The position numbers were made by a program, and so were the translations under genes. From assembly GCF_002284565.1 (NCBI RefSeq), contig NZ_NPKI01000008.1, positions 62,001 to 126,000 of the forward strand: a stretch of 64,000 nucleotides of DNA. Reading direction: 5' to 3'. Numbering within the stretch: position 1 is the stretch's first letter; the number at the start of each line of letters is the position of its first letter. A model generated the notes under the pieces. It saw only the letters and a list, made by a program, of their open reading frames with translations. It was not told where the DNA came from and did no database searches. The DNA comes from Mesorhizobium mediterraneum (GTDB lineage Bacteria; Pseudomonadota; Alphaproteobacteria; Rhizobiales; Rhizobiaceae). This document shows, in pieces, positions 1 through 8,368 of the stretch.

Positions 1-276
1 GCGGCACTCGACACGACAGGCCGCCGCTACCGGATCGCCGCCGGCAGCGCCAGCCTGGCCGGGCTGCGCACGGCGGTGAACGCCGGCATTGCTCTGACGC
101 TGCGGACGGCGCGCTTTGCCCATTCCGGCATCGTCGAGGCGCCGCGCGAATTTGGCCTGCCGTCGGTTCCCATCGCCGAGTTCGCGATCCGGCTGCGCGA
201 GGACGCCGACCCGCCAGCGCAGGATTTGGCTGCGCTACTCAGCGACAGCCTTGCCTTGGCGGGCCCACCAAGCTGA
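1..276 (+). CDS. LysR-family transcriptional regulator, C-terminal end (partial)
   Basis: The frame is open from the first base of the window and ends at TGA 274-276, so about 91 C-terminal residues are visible. The stretch has the look of the LysR substrate-binding domain, with 'RYRIAAGSASLAGLRTAV' followed by a Gly-rich 'NAGIALTLRT' segment, which corresponds to the strand-helix around the effector pocket. The helix-turn-helix lies outside the window, so neither target nor effector can be inferred. The next gene, an EamA exporter, is convergent, so this is not the usual divergent regulator/target pair. The family call is good; the function is unknown. Confidence 0.7.
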   Translation, partial: AALDTTGRRYRIAAGSASLAGLRTAVNAGIALTLRTARFAHSGIVEAPREFGLPSVPIAEFAIRLREDADPPAQDLAALLSDSLALAGPPS

Positions 277-280
277 TCTG

Positions 281-308
281 CAAAGAAAAAGCCGACCTTG
301 CGGTCGGC
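281..308 (-). terminator. Rho-independent terminator between the LysR gene and the EamA exporter
   Basis: A perfect 7-bp stem (GCCGACC 291-297 / GGTCGGC 302-308) with a 4-nt loop is followed on the minus strand by TTTTTCTTTG (290-281). This polarity suits the minus-strand exporter, which ends about 100 nt upstream. Confidence 0.7.
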
Positions 309-406
309 TGGAGGTGAGACGGGCCGAGGGGTTTGGGGGGACTTGGGGGTGGCCCGTCAAACCCAACAATGCTTGAACCCGATGATGGTTCCACGATTTT
401 GCAAAT

Positions 407-1330
407 TTATTTCAGAGGCAGACTTTCCCGGGCAGAGCGCTGCCTCGCCGCTTGCCAGTCGCGCCCGGCATGGGCGAACACCGCGCAGAGCACGATGGCG
501 CCGCCGATCATGCTGGCGGCCGGCGGGATCTCGGCCAGGAACAGGAAGGCGAACAGGATCGCGAACGGCACTTCAGCCGAACCCAGCAGGCCGGATTCGG
601 CCGCTGGAATGAGCCGCGCGCCCTCCGTCCACAGGATCGAGGCCAGCGCGAAAGACGCGCCGAAGGCGACGAGCAGCACTGCGTCTCTGGTTGAGACGGC
701 TAGCGGGTCGGTGACGAACCAGCCGAGCACGAACAGGAGGAATGCCGATACCGCACCGGCCCACACCACAGGCGTGTCACGGAAGGCGCGCACCATGATC
801 ATGTAGAGCGCGGCGCCGACCGTCATCAGTAGCGCCAGCCCGTCACCGAACAGATTGCCGGTGCCGAAGCCGGACCACACCATGATCGCCACACCGCCGA
901 GCGATACGGTGGCGGCGGCAAGCGTTTGCAGGCGGAAGCGCTCACGAACCAGCACGAAGGCAAGCAGCGCGGTGACGAAGGGTGCGGTGGCGTAGATGAT
1001 CGCGACATTGGCGACGAAGGTGAATTTGAACGCTGAGATGAAGGCGATGCTGGCCAGCGCACCCTCGATCGCCAGCAGCCAGCCGCGCCAGCCGAGGCGC
1101 AGGCTTTCACGCCTGCCGGAGCGGCGGCGGCGCCACAGCACATAGAGGGTGATCAGGATCGAGCCGACGAAGCCGCGCCAGCACGTGATGGTCAGCGGGT
1201 CGGCATGGATCGACTTGGTCAACACTCCGGTGAGGCCAAAGACGGCCGCCGACGCCGAAACCAGGATGATGCCAAGGGTGCGCTCGGCGGCGGTTTCGGT
1301 GGTGGCTGGCATGCTTAGGGATCCCGTCAT
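407..1330 (-). CDS. EamA/DMT-family membrane exporter
   Basis: This 307-residue protein is almost entirely hydrophobic, with about ten predicted membrane helices arranged as two tandem EamA domains (roughly residues 20-145 and 160-290). That is the architecture of drug/metabolite transporters of the RhaT/YdcZ/RarD type. Members of the family usually export amino acids, their analogues or other small metabolites across the inner membrane; the substrate cannot be read from sequence. ATG 1330 is used as start; a second in-frame ATG at 1312 is possible. A terminator lies about 100 nt downstream. Confidence 0.85.
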   Translation of the reverse strand: MTGSLSMPATTETAAERTLGIILVSASAAVFGLTGVLTKSIHADPLTITCWRGFVGSILITLYVLWRRRRSGRRESLRLGWRGWLLAIEGALASIAFISAFKFTFVANVAIIYATAPFVTALLAFVLVRERFRLQTLAAATVSLGGVAIMVWSGFGTGNLFGDGLALLMTVGAALYMIMVRAFRDTPVVWAGAVSAFLLFVLGWFVTDPLAVSTRDAVLLVAFGASFALASILWTEGARLIPAAESGLLGSAEVPFAILFAFLFLAEIPPAASMIGGAIVLCAVFAHAGRDWQAARQRSARESLPLK

Positions 1331-1929
1331 GTCACCAGACTATGCTGCCTTGTCCTGACACCGTACTGTCAGCAGGGGGTGCCGCATCCTACAGTCGCTT
1401 GAGGAAATGTTCGTTGCCGATGATCAGCAGGCCGGCCGCGACGATCAGGGTTTCAGCGTACGCTACACGGGTGGAACCCTGCGCGGCGCTGCGCCAGCGG
1501 CGAGCTAGCGTTGGGGCAGGGCCTGGCGGCTCGGGTATCCCGTCCGGCCGATGCGGTTGAAGGGCGCTCCCGGGGCATGGAGCCGGGCCTTGGCCGCGCA
1601 CCAGACAATACTGGAAGGCCGGCTGCGCCAGCTTTCCGGCGTGATAGAGAAGATCGGCAGACTACGGACGACCTCGCTCGAGGCGAGGCGCCAACCGCCG
1701 GGGAACTGGTGCGCTCAATGGCGCCGGACGCCAGACTCAGCGGGCTCGGACGGATGGCGTCATCGCGTGGCGGCCCCAGGTCGCATGAAAAGGCACCCGG
1801 TCTAATGACGCACCAATATCCGGACAGCTTGTCACTCTGATCCAAATGTCGTGAAATCGAGGTTTAGGCCGTAGAGTCTATTCGAGTATCGTGACGAGCG
1901 ATGAAGATGACTGTCGAAAAGGGTTGGAC
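1331..1929. other. Intergenic stretch without a convincing gene
   Basis: Several frames are open on both strands here, as expected from the GC content, but none resembles a known family or has a convincing ribosome-binding site. The only protein-like piece is a minus-strand tail ending at TAG near 1389, whose last residues read AETLIVAAGLLIIGNEHFL. It is hydrophobic and could be the decayed end of a membrane protein. The upstream region of the OsmC gene lies at the right edge. Confidence 0.4.
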
Positions 1930-2436
1930 ATGGATGCCACCGGACTGAAGGCCATGCAGGCGCCGCTCAAGGACGCCTATCGCGACGACGCGTCGAGCGC
2001 GCTGGTCACGCTCAGGGCCAGGGGCTCGATCGACGACCAGTCGATCGCCTGCAAAGTTGAGACGGGCCGGGCGCTGGCCGTTGCCGGTCTCCATCCGGCT
2101 ACCGGCGGTTCGGGGCTCGAACTGTGCTCGGGCGACATGCTGCTGGAGGCGCTGGTCGCTTGCGCCGGCGTGACGCTTAAGGCGGTGGCGACGGCGCTGG
2201 AGTTCAAACTCGGAGCCGCCACGGTGGAGGCCGAAGGCGATCTCGATTTTCGCGGCACCTTAGGTGTGGCAAGAGATGCGCCGGTCGGCTTCCGCGCCAT
2301 CCGGCTGAATTTCATCCTCGACACCGACGAGCCACAAGAGCGCATCGACACTCTGCTCAAATTGACCGAACGCTACTGCGTGGTGTTCCAGACCATCAAT
2401 GCCAAGCCGGAGCTGACGGTAAGCGCGCGCCGCTGA
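1930..2436 (+). CDS. OsmC/Ohr-family protein
   Basis: This 168-residue protein matches the OsmC fold. It has an N-terminal beta sheet, then the central helix 'GDMLLEALVACAG' with Cys78, and a second helix with Cys150 ('ERYCVVFQ'). In the OsmC/Ohr family this cysteine pair reduces organic hydroperoxides in the cytoplasm using lipoylated or thiol partners. The second motif lacks the usual CP dipeptide (here CV), so the true substrate may differ. ATG 1930 is chosen because GGGTTGG lies just upstream; GTG 1891 would add 13 residues. It is transcribed alone, towards a convergent small gene. Confidence 0.75.
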   Translation: MDATGLKAMQAPLKDAYRDDASSALVTLRARGSIDDQSIACKVETGRALAVAGLHPATGGSGLELCSGDMLLEALVACAGVTLKAVATALEFKLGAATVEAEGDLDFRGTLGVARDAPVGFRAIRLNFILDTDEPQERIDTLLKLTERYCVVFQTINAKPELTVSARR

Positions 2437-2451
2437 AACGCGCGCCGCCGG

Positions 2452-2658
2452 CTATTCACTTTCGCCCTCGTCGGCGAAGGGCGAGGCGCTCGGCACGCAC
2501 TGCACCGACCAGCCGGCCGGCGTCGGCTGCTTCTGATATTCGGTGACGGCGGAGGTGCATTGTTCGCGGGTGTCGAATGTGCTGGGCAGCACCACCATGC
2601 CGCCTTGCGGGCCGGCAATCACCAGATACCAGACCAACGCTACGCTCGAAGCCGCCAT
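2452..2658 (-). CDS. Small hypothetical protein with an N-terminal hydrophobic segment
   Basis: This 68-residue protein begins with a short hydrophobic stretch (residues about 5-20, 'SVALVWYLVIAGP'), has two cysteines (Cys34 and Cys54), and ends in an acidic tail. The pattern suggests a small exported or membrane-anchored protein, possibly with one disulfide. A TTCCC/GGGAA run precedes the ATG, giving a fair ribosome-binding site (GAGGAATTTCCC on the coding strand). It is convergent with the OsmC gene, with 15 nt between stops. I do not recognise the family. Confidence 0.6.
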   Translation of the reverse strand: MAASSVALVWYLVIAGPQGGMVVLPSTFDTREQCTSAVTEYQKQPTPAGWSVQCVPSASPFADEGESE

Positions 2659-2784
2659 GGGAAATTCCTCGTTTGTTGTGGGATTCGGGCGATCCTATCA
2701 ACTCCGCGCGGTCGACGAAAGCGCGGCTGGCGCGGTGGTTCGCCACGGCATCACGGCGTGAGGTTCGACGTTTGTTTGAACAGC

Positions 2785-3414
2785 TCAGTTCGCGGCAAAG
2801 CAGTAGAACAGGCCGTCGCCGCCGGTGCTCTTCAGCGCCTCCTGACTGCAGCCGCCGCGTGAAGCGTGCGAGGAATTCCACGATTTGGCGGCGGCCGAAT
2901 CGTCGAGACCGGCGCGATCGTGATGGCCCGTCATTGCCGCACCTTCTGCTCCGCTGAGCGTCCAGTCGCCGCAGGTCTGGTCGGCGATTTTCGTGCCGTC
3001 GGGCTTGGAGCCGGTCAGCACGTCGTGCCGGTTGGGCTTGTCGCCGCGGCCGTTGACCACGTTGCCCTTTTCGTCGAGCGCCGTCTGCTTGGTGATGGCG
3101 TTGGCATCACTGTGCAGCGACGCGACATCGTCGGCGATCTTGTCGCCCTTGGCGTTGAACCACGGTCCCTTGCCGATGCGATCGCGCGCATCGGTGTCGC
3201 TGGTCGAGAGATAGGCGCGCCATGTCTTGCCGGTCACGCCGGCGGCTTCAGCCAGCGACCCGCAATGCGCATCGGCGCCCGCCAGGCCGCCGAGATCGGC
3301 GCCCTTGCCCGAGCCGACGCTGGTGACGAAGAAGCTCATTGTCGTATCCTGTGAGGATGCGACGCCGACGGCTGCAAGCGATGCGGCGGCGGTGACGAGA
3401 AGCAGTCTGCGCAT
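2785..3414 (-). CDS. Secreted lectin-like protein of unknown role
   Basis: The 209-residue product starts with a Sec signal peptide (charged 'MRRLLLV', hydrophobic core, likely cleavage near residues 20-22). The mature part has four cysteines (Cys51 and three in the last third) and the string 'TWRAYLST...ARDRIGKGPWFNAKG'. That pattern is typical of small rhizobial and bacterial secreted proteins annotated as lectin- or collagen NC10-like. Tryptophans and glycines dominate the conserved positions. The cysteines probably form two periplasmic disulfides. A ligand is not established. The start at 3414 is preceded by GGAGG (AAACGGAGGACCACC on the coding strand); longer frames upstream lack a signal peptide. 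Confidence 0.7.
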   Translation of the reverse strand: MRRLLLVTAAASLAAVGVASSQDTTMSFFVTSVGSGKGADLGGLAGADAHCGSLAEAAGVTGKTWRAYLSTSDTDARDRIGKGPWFNAKGDKIADDVASLHSDANAITKQTALDEKGNVVNGRGDKPNRHDVLTGSKPDGTKIADQTCGDWTLSGAEGAAMTGHHDRAGLDDSAAAKSWNSSHASRGGCSQEALKSTGGDGLFYCFAAN

Positions 3415-3496
3415 GGTGGTCCTCCGTTTTGCGAAAACTAGGCATTCCAACAACGTCGGTGGCGGCGCAATTCTTCCGCCAAAATACGCGGTGCGT

Positions 3497-4249
3497 CTAC
3501 TCCGGCTGCCGGTAGGCGACAAAACGGTTGTGCTTGGCCTGGAAGATCAGCCCGGTTTCCCTAAGCGCAGGGCTGGCCAGCGGCACGATGCGTTTGGCGA
3601 TCTCCGAGGGATGCGGCAGCGTTCCCGGATCCTCGCCAGGCACCGCCTGCGCCCGCATGGCGGTGCGGGTGGCGCCGGGGTCGGCGGCGTTGACCCTGAG
3701 GGCCAAGTTTTCCGTCTCGTGCGCCCAGGAACGCATCATGGTCTCGACCGCCGCCTTCGACGCAGCATAGGGCGCCCAGAAGGCCCGCGCCGAATGGGCG
3801 GCGTTGGAGGAAAGCACGATGGCGCGACCGGCATCGGAGAGTCTGAGCAGCGGGTCGACCGAGCGGATCAGCCGCCATGTCGAGGTGACGTTGATGGTCA
3901 TCACCTTCTCGAAGGTCTTGGCCTCGACATGGCCGATCGGCGAGATCACGCCGAGCACCCCGGCATTGGCGACGAGAACGTCGAGCTTGCCCCAGCGTTC
4001 GTGGATGGCACCGCCCAGCCGGTCGATGCCGGCCATGTCGGCGAGGTCGAGCGGCACAAGCGTGGCTTGTCCGCCCGCCGCCTTGATCTGATCGTCGAGT
4101 TCCTCCAGTCCGCCGACGGTGCGGGCAACCGCGATGACATGCGCTCCGGCAGCGGCAAGTTCCAGGGCGATGAAGTAGCCAATGCCGCGCGAGGCGCCGG
4201 TGACGACCGCGACGCGGCCGGAAAGATCGAGGGCAGGGGCGGGGATCAT
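3497..4249 (-). CDS. SDR-family NAD(P)-dependent oxidoreductase
   Basis: This 250-residue classical short-chain dehydrogenase/reductase has the cofactor motif TGASRGIG at 17-24 and NAG at 95-97. Its catalytic residues are Ser138 ('VLSSNAAHS'), Tyr151 and Lys155 (YAASK). These residues carry out hydride transfer between NAD(P)H and an alcohol/ketone substrate in the cytoplasm. It lies downstream of purF on the same strand, separated by a palindromic element, an arrangement common in Rhizobiales. The substrate is unknown. ATG 4249 directly precedes the first Rossmann strand; upstream frame extension runs into the repeat and is unlikely to be translated. Confidence 0.85.
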   Translation of the reverse strand: MIPAPALDLSGRVAVVTGASRGIGYFIALELAAAGAHVIAVARTVGGLEELDDQIKAAGGQATLVPLDLADMAGIDRLGGAIHERWGKLDVLVANAGVLGVISPIGHVEAKTFEKVMTINVTSTWRLIRSVDPLLRLSDAGRAIVLSSNAAHSARAFWAPYAASKAAVETMMRSWAHETENLALRVNAADPGATRTAMRAQAVPGEDPGTLPHPSEIAKRIVPLASPALRETGLIFQAKHNRFVAYRQPE

Positions 4250-4280
4250 GCGAGAGCCTCCGTGAGTAGGCGTGAAAACA

Positions 4281-4435
4281 CCCCCCTCTGTCCTGCCGGA
4301 CATCTCCCCCTCAAGGGGGGAGATTGGCCCTCATCCGGCTCAGCGCCCGTTTTGCGACCGTCGCGATTGGCGAAAGTCGATAGTTCAGCCGATCTCCCCC
4401 CTTGAGGGGGAGATGTCCGGCAGGACAGAGGGGGG
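4281..4435. repeat. Palindromic interspersed element, copy 1 (44-bp perfect inverted arms)
   Basis: The arms 4281-4324 and 4392-4435 are perfect reverse complements over 44 bp, separated by 67 bp. Each arm also contains its own short palindrome: a run of C, the tetranucleotide TCAA (4311-4314) or TTGA (4402-4405), then a run of G. The element can therefore fold either as one long stem or as two small hairpins. A second copy lies at 8160-8321. It has no coding capacity and sits in the gap between purF and the SDR gene. It resembles the RIME/MITE-like elements scattered through rhizobial genomes, though a named family was not verified. Confidence 0.9.
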
Positions 4436-4469
4436 TAAACTGGGGAAGGCAAATGGTGGTCCGGCAACC

Positions 4470-5939
4470 CTACGACCCGCCCGCCGCCAAGAGCGACAGC
4501 GTGCGCACATTGTCGGAACCTTCGAAGTCGGCAAGCCGGGTCGGGTATTGCCCGGTGAAGCAGGCGTCGCAGAATTGCGGCTGCTCGTTGTCGCGGCCGG
4601 CCTCGCCGACAGCGCGGTAGAGCCCGTCGATCGACAGGAATCCGAGCGAATCGACGCGGATAAATTCGGCCATCTCTTCCACCGACATGCGCGACGCCAG
4701 CAGCTTCGACTTCTCCGGCGTGTCGACGCCGTAGAAGCAGGAGGCGCGTGTCGGCGGCGAAGCGATGCGCATGTGCACTTCCTTGGCGCCGGCATCGCGC
4801 ACCATCTGCACGATCTTCTGGCTGGTGGTGCCGCGCACGATCGAATCGTCGACCAGCACCACGCGCTTGCCTTCGATCATGCGGCGGTTGGCGTTGTGCT
4901 TGAGCTTGACACCCATGTGGCGGATCGAATCGCCAGGTTGGATGAAGGTGCGGCCTACATAGTGATTGCGGATGATGCCGAGCTCGAATGGGATGCCCGC
5001 GGCTTGCGAAAAGCCGATCGCCGCCGGAGTGCCGCTGTCCGGCACCGGCACGACGATATCGGCGTCGACCGGACTTTCGAGCGCCAGCTCGGCGCCAATG
5101 CGCTTGCGCACCTCATAGACATTGCGGCCTTCGACAGACGAATCCGGACGAGCGAAATAGACATATTCGAAGATGCAGAAGCGGGTCTTCTGCGGCTCGA
5201 AGGGAAACAGGCTCTCGATGCCCTTGGCGGTGACGACGACCATCTCGCCGGGCTTCAGGTCGCGCACGAAACGCGCACCGATAATGTCGAGCGCGCAGGT
5301 TTCGGAAGCCAGGATCCAGGCGCCGTCGAGATCGCCGAGCACCAGCGGGCGGATGCCGAGCGGATCGCGGCAGCCGATCATCTTCTTTGCCGTCATCGCC
5401 ACCAGCGAGAAGGCACCCTCGACCTGGCGCACCGCATCGATGAAGCGCGAGTTGAGATCGCGTTCCCTGCTGGTGGCGACCAGATGCAGCAGCGTCTCGG
5501 TGTCGGAGGTCGACGAGAAGATCGCGCCCTGTTTCTGCAGCGCGCGCTGCACGGTCATGGCGTTGGTGAGGTTGCCGTTGTGGGCGACGGCGAAGCCGCC
5601 ATCGGCGAGCTCGGCGAAAAACGGCTGGATGTTGCGCTGGCCGGCGCCACCGGTGGTGGCATAGCGCGTGTGGCCGATCGCGCGATTGCCTTGCAGGCTG
5701 TCGATGACGCGCTGCTTGGTGAAGGTGTCGCCGATCAGGCCGACATGATGTTCGACATGGAACTGGGTACCGTCATAGGAAACGATACCGGCCGCTTCCT
5801 GGCCGCGATGCTGCAACGCATGCAGGCCAAGTGTGACGATAGCTGCGGCGTCCTGCCGGCCAAAAATACCGAACACACCGCATTCGTCGTGGAAATGATC
5901 GTCAGCTTCGGCGGAAAGCACGTCGTCTGCGTCTGCCAT
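4470..5939 (-). CDS. purF: Amidophosphoribosyltransferase
   Basis: PurF commits PRPP to purine synthesis by transferring the glutamine amide to give phosphoribosylamine. The 489-residue product begins with a 19-residue propeptide; autocleavage would expose Cys20 ('CGVFGIFG') as the N-terminal glutaminase nucleophile. The C-terminal half carries the PRPP loop 'VVLVDDSIVRGTTS'. Cysteines in 'RFCIFEYVYF', 'SCFYGVDTP' and 'FCDACFTG' match the four ligands of the 4Fe-4S cluster in Bacillus-type PurF, so this is the oxygen-sensitive, iron-sulfur class. The ATG at 5939 gives the usual short propeptide; open frame continues upstream but overlaps the intergenic region. It lies downstream of cvpA, its classic neighbour. 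Confidence 0.96.
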   Translation of the reverse strand: MADADDVLSAEADDHFHDECGVFGIFGRQDAAAIVTLGLHALQHRGQEAAGIVSYDGTQFHVEHHVGLIGDTFTKQRVIDSLQGNRAIGHTRYATTGGAGQRNIQPFFAELADGGFAVAHNGNLTNAMTVQRALQKQGAIFSSTSDTETLLHLVATSRERDLNSRFIDAVRQVEGAFSLVAMTAKKMIGCRDPLGIRPLVLGDLDGAWILASETCALDIIGARFVRDLKPGEMVVVTAKGIESLFPFEPQKTRFCIFEYVYFARPDSSVEGRNVYEVRKRIGAELALESPVDADIVVPVPDSGTPAAIGFSQAAGIPFELGIIRNHYVGRTFIQPGDSIRHMGVKLKHNANRRMIEGKRVVLVDDSIVRGTTSQKIVQMVRDAGAKEVHMRIASPPTRASCFYGVDTPEKSKLLASRMSVEEMAEFIRVDSLGFLSIDGLYRAVGEAGRDNEQPQFCDACFTGQYPTRLADFEGSDNVRTLSLLAAGGS

Positions 5940-6018
5940 CTTCAGCTCCGCTAAAGTCGCTATATAGTGTGATGACTGCTCGAGAGCAACGTAGAGTTTG
6001 CGGCTTTTCACATGATCG

Positions 6019-6687
6019 TCAGTTTGCCGGCGCCGGATTGGCCGGTGCATTGTCGGCCGGTGGCGCGTCGGTCTCGCTGCCATCGAGCGCCGGAGCATCG
6101 TCGCCGGTTGCCGGCGCGTCCGCTGCCGGTGCATCCGCCGCCGGTGGCGTCTCGGCGCCGGTCTCGGGTGCCGGCTGGCTAGGATTGAGCCTGTTGAGGA
6201 TCGCGTTTTCCGGGTCCTCGGGCAGCAGGCTTTCGAGCTTGGCGCCGAGCGATTCGAGCAGCGGCCGCGACTTGGCGTTGGCGACCCAGCCCGGAGCCTT
6301 GGGACCGGCCAGCCAGTTGAAGAACAGCAGGGCCACCGCAACGACCAGAATGCCGCGCGCCGCGCCGTAGAGGAAACCGAGCGTGCGGTCGAGCGCGCCG
6401 ATCCTGGAATCGATGATCCAGTCGGCGAGTTTCATGGTGATGACGGAAACGACGATCAGCGCGATGATGAAGACGATGCCGGCGGCGGCCACCATGGCAA
6501 TCTTCTCATTGTCGACATAGGGCTGAACGTAAGGCAGGACCGGTTTGTAGAAGAAGAACGCCGCCGCTGCCGCCACTATCCAGGAGATGACCGAGAGGAT
6601 TTCGCGCGAAAAGCCGCGAACCATGGCGAGCATCGCCGAGACCAAGGTGAAGCCGACGAGAATTCCGTCAAGCAGCGTAATCGGCAT
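6019..6687 (-). CDS. cvpA: CvpA-family inner-membrane protein
   Basis: The 222-residue protein has four membrane helices in the first 125 residues, including the conserved opening 'LLDGILVGFTLVSAMLAMVRGFSRE'-type helix pair. A long Pro/Ala/Asp-rich tail follows (residues about 165-222), probably in the cytoplasm or periplasm and poorly ordered. CvpA was named for colicin V production and is required for envelope fitness in several proteobacteria; its biochemical activity is not settled. It precedes purF on the same strand, as in most proteobacteria, with an 80-nt gap, and follows radA by 27 nt, suggesting a radA-cvpA-purF transcription unit. Confidence 0.9.
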   Translation of the reverse strand: MPITLLDGILVGFTLVSAMLAMVRGFSREILSVISWIVAAAAAFFFYKPVLPYVQPYVDNEKIAMVAAAGIVFIIALIVVSVITMKLADWIIDSRIGALDRTLGFLYGAARGILVVAVALLFFNWLAGPKAPGWVANAKSRPLLESLGAKLESLLPEDPENAILNRLNPSQPAPETGAETPPAADAPAADAPATGDDAPALDGSETDAPPADNAPANPAPAN

Positions 6688-6714
6688 GTCTTTTGCCCCA
6701 CTTCATGAGCCGCG

Positions 6715-8118
6715 TCATTCTTGCTCGTCGGCGCGGCTGCGCCGTGAGCCGGCTATGCGCGCCACGAGATCGGCAAGCTCGGTGGGCTGGAAAGCGCCGG
6801 CCCCTATCCCCCCGGCAAGTTCCTCGCTGCCTAAAGGCAGAACCGCGCTTCCAAAACCCAGCTTTTCGGCTTCCTTCAGGCGCTGCTGCGCATGCGCAAC
6901 CGGCCTTACGGCGCCCGAAAGGCTGATTTCGCCGAAATAGACGCAATCGGCCGGAAGGGCAAGACCGGTGAGCGAGGAAACCAGTGCGGCCGCCACCGCC
7001 AGATCGGCGGCCGGCTCCGAGATACGGTAGCCGCCGGCAACATTGAGATAGACGTCGTGGGTCCCGAAGCGGACCCCGCAATGGGCCTCGAGAACCGCGA
7101 GGATCATCGACAGCCGGGCGCCGTCCCAGCCGACGACGGCGCGGCGTGGCGTGCCCAGCGACGACGGCGCCACCAGCGCCTGGATCTCGACCAGCACCGG
7201 GCGGGTTCCCTCCATGCCGGCGAAAACCGCAGCGCCCGGCGCTTTCGCATGGCGTTCGCCGAGAAAAAGCTCGGACGGATTGGCGACCTCGCGCAGGCCC
7301 ATGTCAGACATTTCGAAGACGCCGATCTCGTCGGTCGGTCCGAAGCGGTTCTTGACCGTGCGCAGGATGCGGTAGTGGTGGCCGCCTTCGCCCTCGAAAT
7401 AGAGCACGGCGTCGACCATGTGCTCGACGACGCGAGGGCCCGCGATCTGGCCTTCCTTGGTGACATGGCCGACGAGCACGATCGCCGCCCCTGTGGATTT
7501 CGCATAGCGGATCATCGCCTGGGCGGCGGCGCGCACCTGGGTGACGGTGCCGGGCGCCGAATCGGCCATGTCGGTCCACAAGGTCTGGATCGAATCGAGG
7601 ATCACCAGATCCGGCCGCTTGCCGTCGGCGATGGTGGCGAGGATGTCCTCGACATTGGTTTCGGCGGCAAGCTCCACCGGAGTGTCGGCGACGCCGAGCC
7701 GCTGCGCGCGCAGCCTGATCTGGGCGACGGCCTCTTCGCCTGAGACATAGACGATGCGGTGGCCCTTTGCCGCGAGTGCCGCGGCCGCCTGGGTGAGTAG
7801 CGTCGACTTGCCGATGCCGGGATCGCCGCCGACCAGAAGGGCCGAGCCGCGCACGAAACCGCCGCCAGTGGCGCGGTCGAGCTCGCCGATGCCGGAGACG
7901 ATGCGCGGCGCGTCCTCGATGTCGCCGGACAAAGTCGTGAGCACCACGGCGCGGCCCTTGCGGGCATTGCGGGTGTTGGCCGGACCCGAGCCGATGCCGC
8001 CGGACGTGCCTTCCTCGACCAGCGTGTTCCACTCGCCGCAGGCATCGCATTTGCCGGCCCAGCGCTGATGCACCGAACCGCAATTCTGGCAGATGAACTG
8101 AACGCGGGACTTGGCCAA
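6715..8118 (-). CDS. radA: DNA repair protein RadA
   Basis: RadA is a RecA-like, hexameric branch-migration helicase that processes recombination intermediates. This 467-residue product is full length. It has an N-terminal four-cysteine zinc finger (Cys10, Cys13, Cys24, Cys27) and a RecA-type ATPase core with Walker A GGDPGIGKST at 97-106. The RadA-specific KNRFG motif is at 256-260, and a C-terminal Lon-protease-like domain ends near residue 460. The start codon is unambiguous because the finger follows it at once. Upstream lies the second palindromic element and then dnaB; downstream is cvpA. Confidence 0.97.
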   Translation of the reverse strand: MAKSRVQFICQNCGSVHQRWAGKCDACGEWNTLVEEGTSGGIGSGPANTRNARKGRAVVLTTLSGDIEDAPRIVSGIGELDRATGGGFVRGSALLVGGDPGIGKSTLLTQAAAALAAKGHRIVYVSGEEAVAQIRLRAQRLGVADTPVELAAETNVEDILATIADGKRPDLVILDSIQTLWTDMADSAPGTVTQVRAAAQAMIRYAKSTGAAIVLVGHVTKEGQIAGPRVVEHMVDAVLYFEGEGGHHYRILRTVKNRFGPTDEIGVFEMSDMGLREVANPSELFLGERHAKAPGAAVFAGMEGTRPVLVEIQALVAPSSLGTPRRAVVGWDGARLSMILAVLEAHCGVRFGTHDVYLNVAGGYRISEPAADLAVAAALVSSLTGLALPADCVYFGEISLSGAVRPVAHAQQRLKEAEKLGFGSAVLPLGSEELAGGIGAGAFQPTELADLVARIAGSRRSRADEQE

Positions 8119-8159
8119 ACTGCTACCTTCCCGCCAATTGGCGAGCGCCGTGATCCTTC

Positions 8160-8321
8160 GCGCCCCCCTCTGTCCTGCCGGACATCTCCCCCACGAGGGG
8201 GGAGATCGGATTGCGCTTCGGATTTCGCCAATTTTCGGCGTTGCAGAAAAGAAGGCTGGCGTAGATGACAGCCAATCTCCCCCCTCGTGGGGGAGATGTC
8301 CGGCAGGACAGAGGGGGGCGC
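8160..8321. repeat. Palindromic interspersed element, copy 2 (47-bp perfect inverted arms)
   Basis: The arms 8160-8206 and 8275-8321 are perfect reverse complements of each other. They match the arms of copy 1 except at the central tetranucleotide, which is ACGA (8193-8196) and TCGT (8285-8288) here instead of TCAA and TTGA. The 68-bp interior is not obviously related to that of copy 1, apart from a short shared 'TTTCGCCAA'-like piece. It lies between dnaB and radA. Confidence 0.9.
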
Positions 8322-8368
8322 CGTAGAGCGCTGCTGTCCCGCATCTTTGGTGCGGCGTCGGTCAAAAG

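Noticed and set aside
1453..1845. Minus-strand frame in the gap before the OsmC gene
   Set aside because: It is Arg/Ser/Pro-rich in the way of GC-rich non-coding DNA and lacks start signals.
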